Shown: positions 5,470 to 5,694 of the stretch, in pieces
Position numbering within the stretch: the stretch's first letter is position 1
Layout: the number at the start of each line of letters is the position of its first letter
Origin: Lachnospiraceae bacterium
GTDB lineage: Bacteria > Bacillota > Clostridia > Lachnospirales > Lachnospiraceae
Assembly (NCBI GenBank): GCA_022790905.1
Contig: JAAVYC010000108.1
Location: 1-5,694, forward strand
Direction of reading: 5' to 3'
Length of the DNA: 5,694 nucleotides
Program-made: the position numbers and the translations under genes
Notes under the pieces: model-generated
The model's input: the letters and a program-made list of their open reading frames with translations, nothing else
Databases searched by the model: none
What the model was told of the DNA's origin: nothing

Positions 5470-5694
5470 AAAATTGTATTTAGAATGCACATCCGGTATC
5501 AGCGGCGATATGTTTGTGGCGGCGATGCTGGATTTAGGAGCCAATTCCAAAAAGCTGCAAGAGGCATTGCAGAGTCTTTCGGTGCAGGGATTTCGTACAG
5601 AGATTACAAGAGTGAAAAAATCGGGTTTGGATGCCTGCGATTTTCATATTATTTTAGATAAAGAACATGAAAATCATGACCATGATATGGAATA
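5462..5694 (+). CDS. larC: Nickel-pincer cofactor biosynthesis protein LarC, N-terminal part (cut by window end)
   Basis: LarC inserts nickel into the pincer cofactor precursor in a CTP-dependent reaction. Only the first 77 codons are present. The start is ATG 5462, inside the larB 3' end, preceded by a G-rich site GGGGG (5451-5455) 6 nt upstream. The N terminus LYLECTSGISGDMFVAAMLDLG (residues 5-26) is the family signature. Near the window end a histidine-rich stretch begins (H69, H72, H74), which matches the His-rich, nickel-binding region that follows the N-terminal domain in LarC proteins. In some species larC is split and joined by programmed frameshifting; that part of the gene lies beyond the window, so it cannot be judged here. 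larE and larA are not in the window. Confidence 0.95.
   Translation, partial: MNKKLYLECTSGISGDMFVAAMLDLGANSKKLQEALQSLSVQGFRTEITRVKKSGLDACDFHIILDKEHENHDHDME

Noticed and set aside
1..5694. CRISPR arrays, insertion sequences, tRNA or rRNA genes, attachment sites
   Set aside because: No regular repeats, transposase or integrase fragments, or RNA gene signatures were seen on either strand apart from the T-box leader.

Overview
The window looks like chromosomal DNA of a low- to mid-GC Firmicute (Bacillota), most likely a Clostridia/Lachnospiraceae-type gut anaerobe. The evidence is strong AGGAGG ribosome binding sites, AT-rich spacers, a T-box leader, a FeoB operon carrying a small Cys-rich partner and a DUF2325 protein, and Lar nickel-cofactor genes. 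All genes run on the + strand.

Layout. (1) 1-1025 is the 3' part of a ferrous iron uptake operon: the C-terminal membrane part of FeoB, a FeoB-associated Cys-rich small membrane protein (best start TTG 581) and a DUF2325 protein that overlaps it. A 24-bp perfect palindrome (1025-1048) closes this unit and touches the next promoter. (2) 1045-3490 is a leucine unit: promoter, T-box leader with Leu specifier CUC and a UGGU tRNA-acceptor match, terminator, a further 135-nt spacer, then a leuA gene. (3) 3543-4197 is a decayed MATE-type efflux gene with an early in-frame TGA and a large internal deletion. (4) 4209-4685 is a small gene of unknown function with its own promoter and terminator. (5) 4720-5694 is the start of a lar operon: larB complete, and larC overlapping it by 8 nt and cut by the window end.

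The outstanding feature is the leuA product. It is a complete long-type 2-isopropylmalate synthase, with catalytic barrel and C-terminal leucine-feedback domain, that continues without a stop into a complete AraC-type double helix-turn-helix domain of about 100 residues. A leucine-binding allosteric enzyme joined to a DNA-binding domain suggests a trigger enzyme that could couple leucine status to transcription, on top of T-box sensing of uncharged tRNA-Leu. The fusion is read directly from the sequence; its regulatory role is inference.
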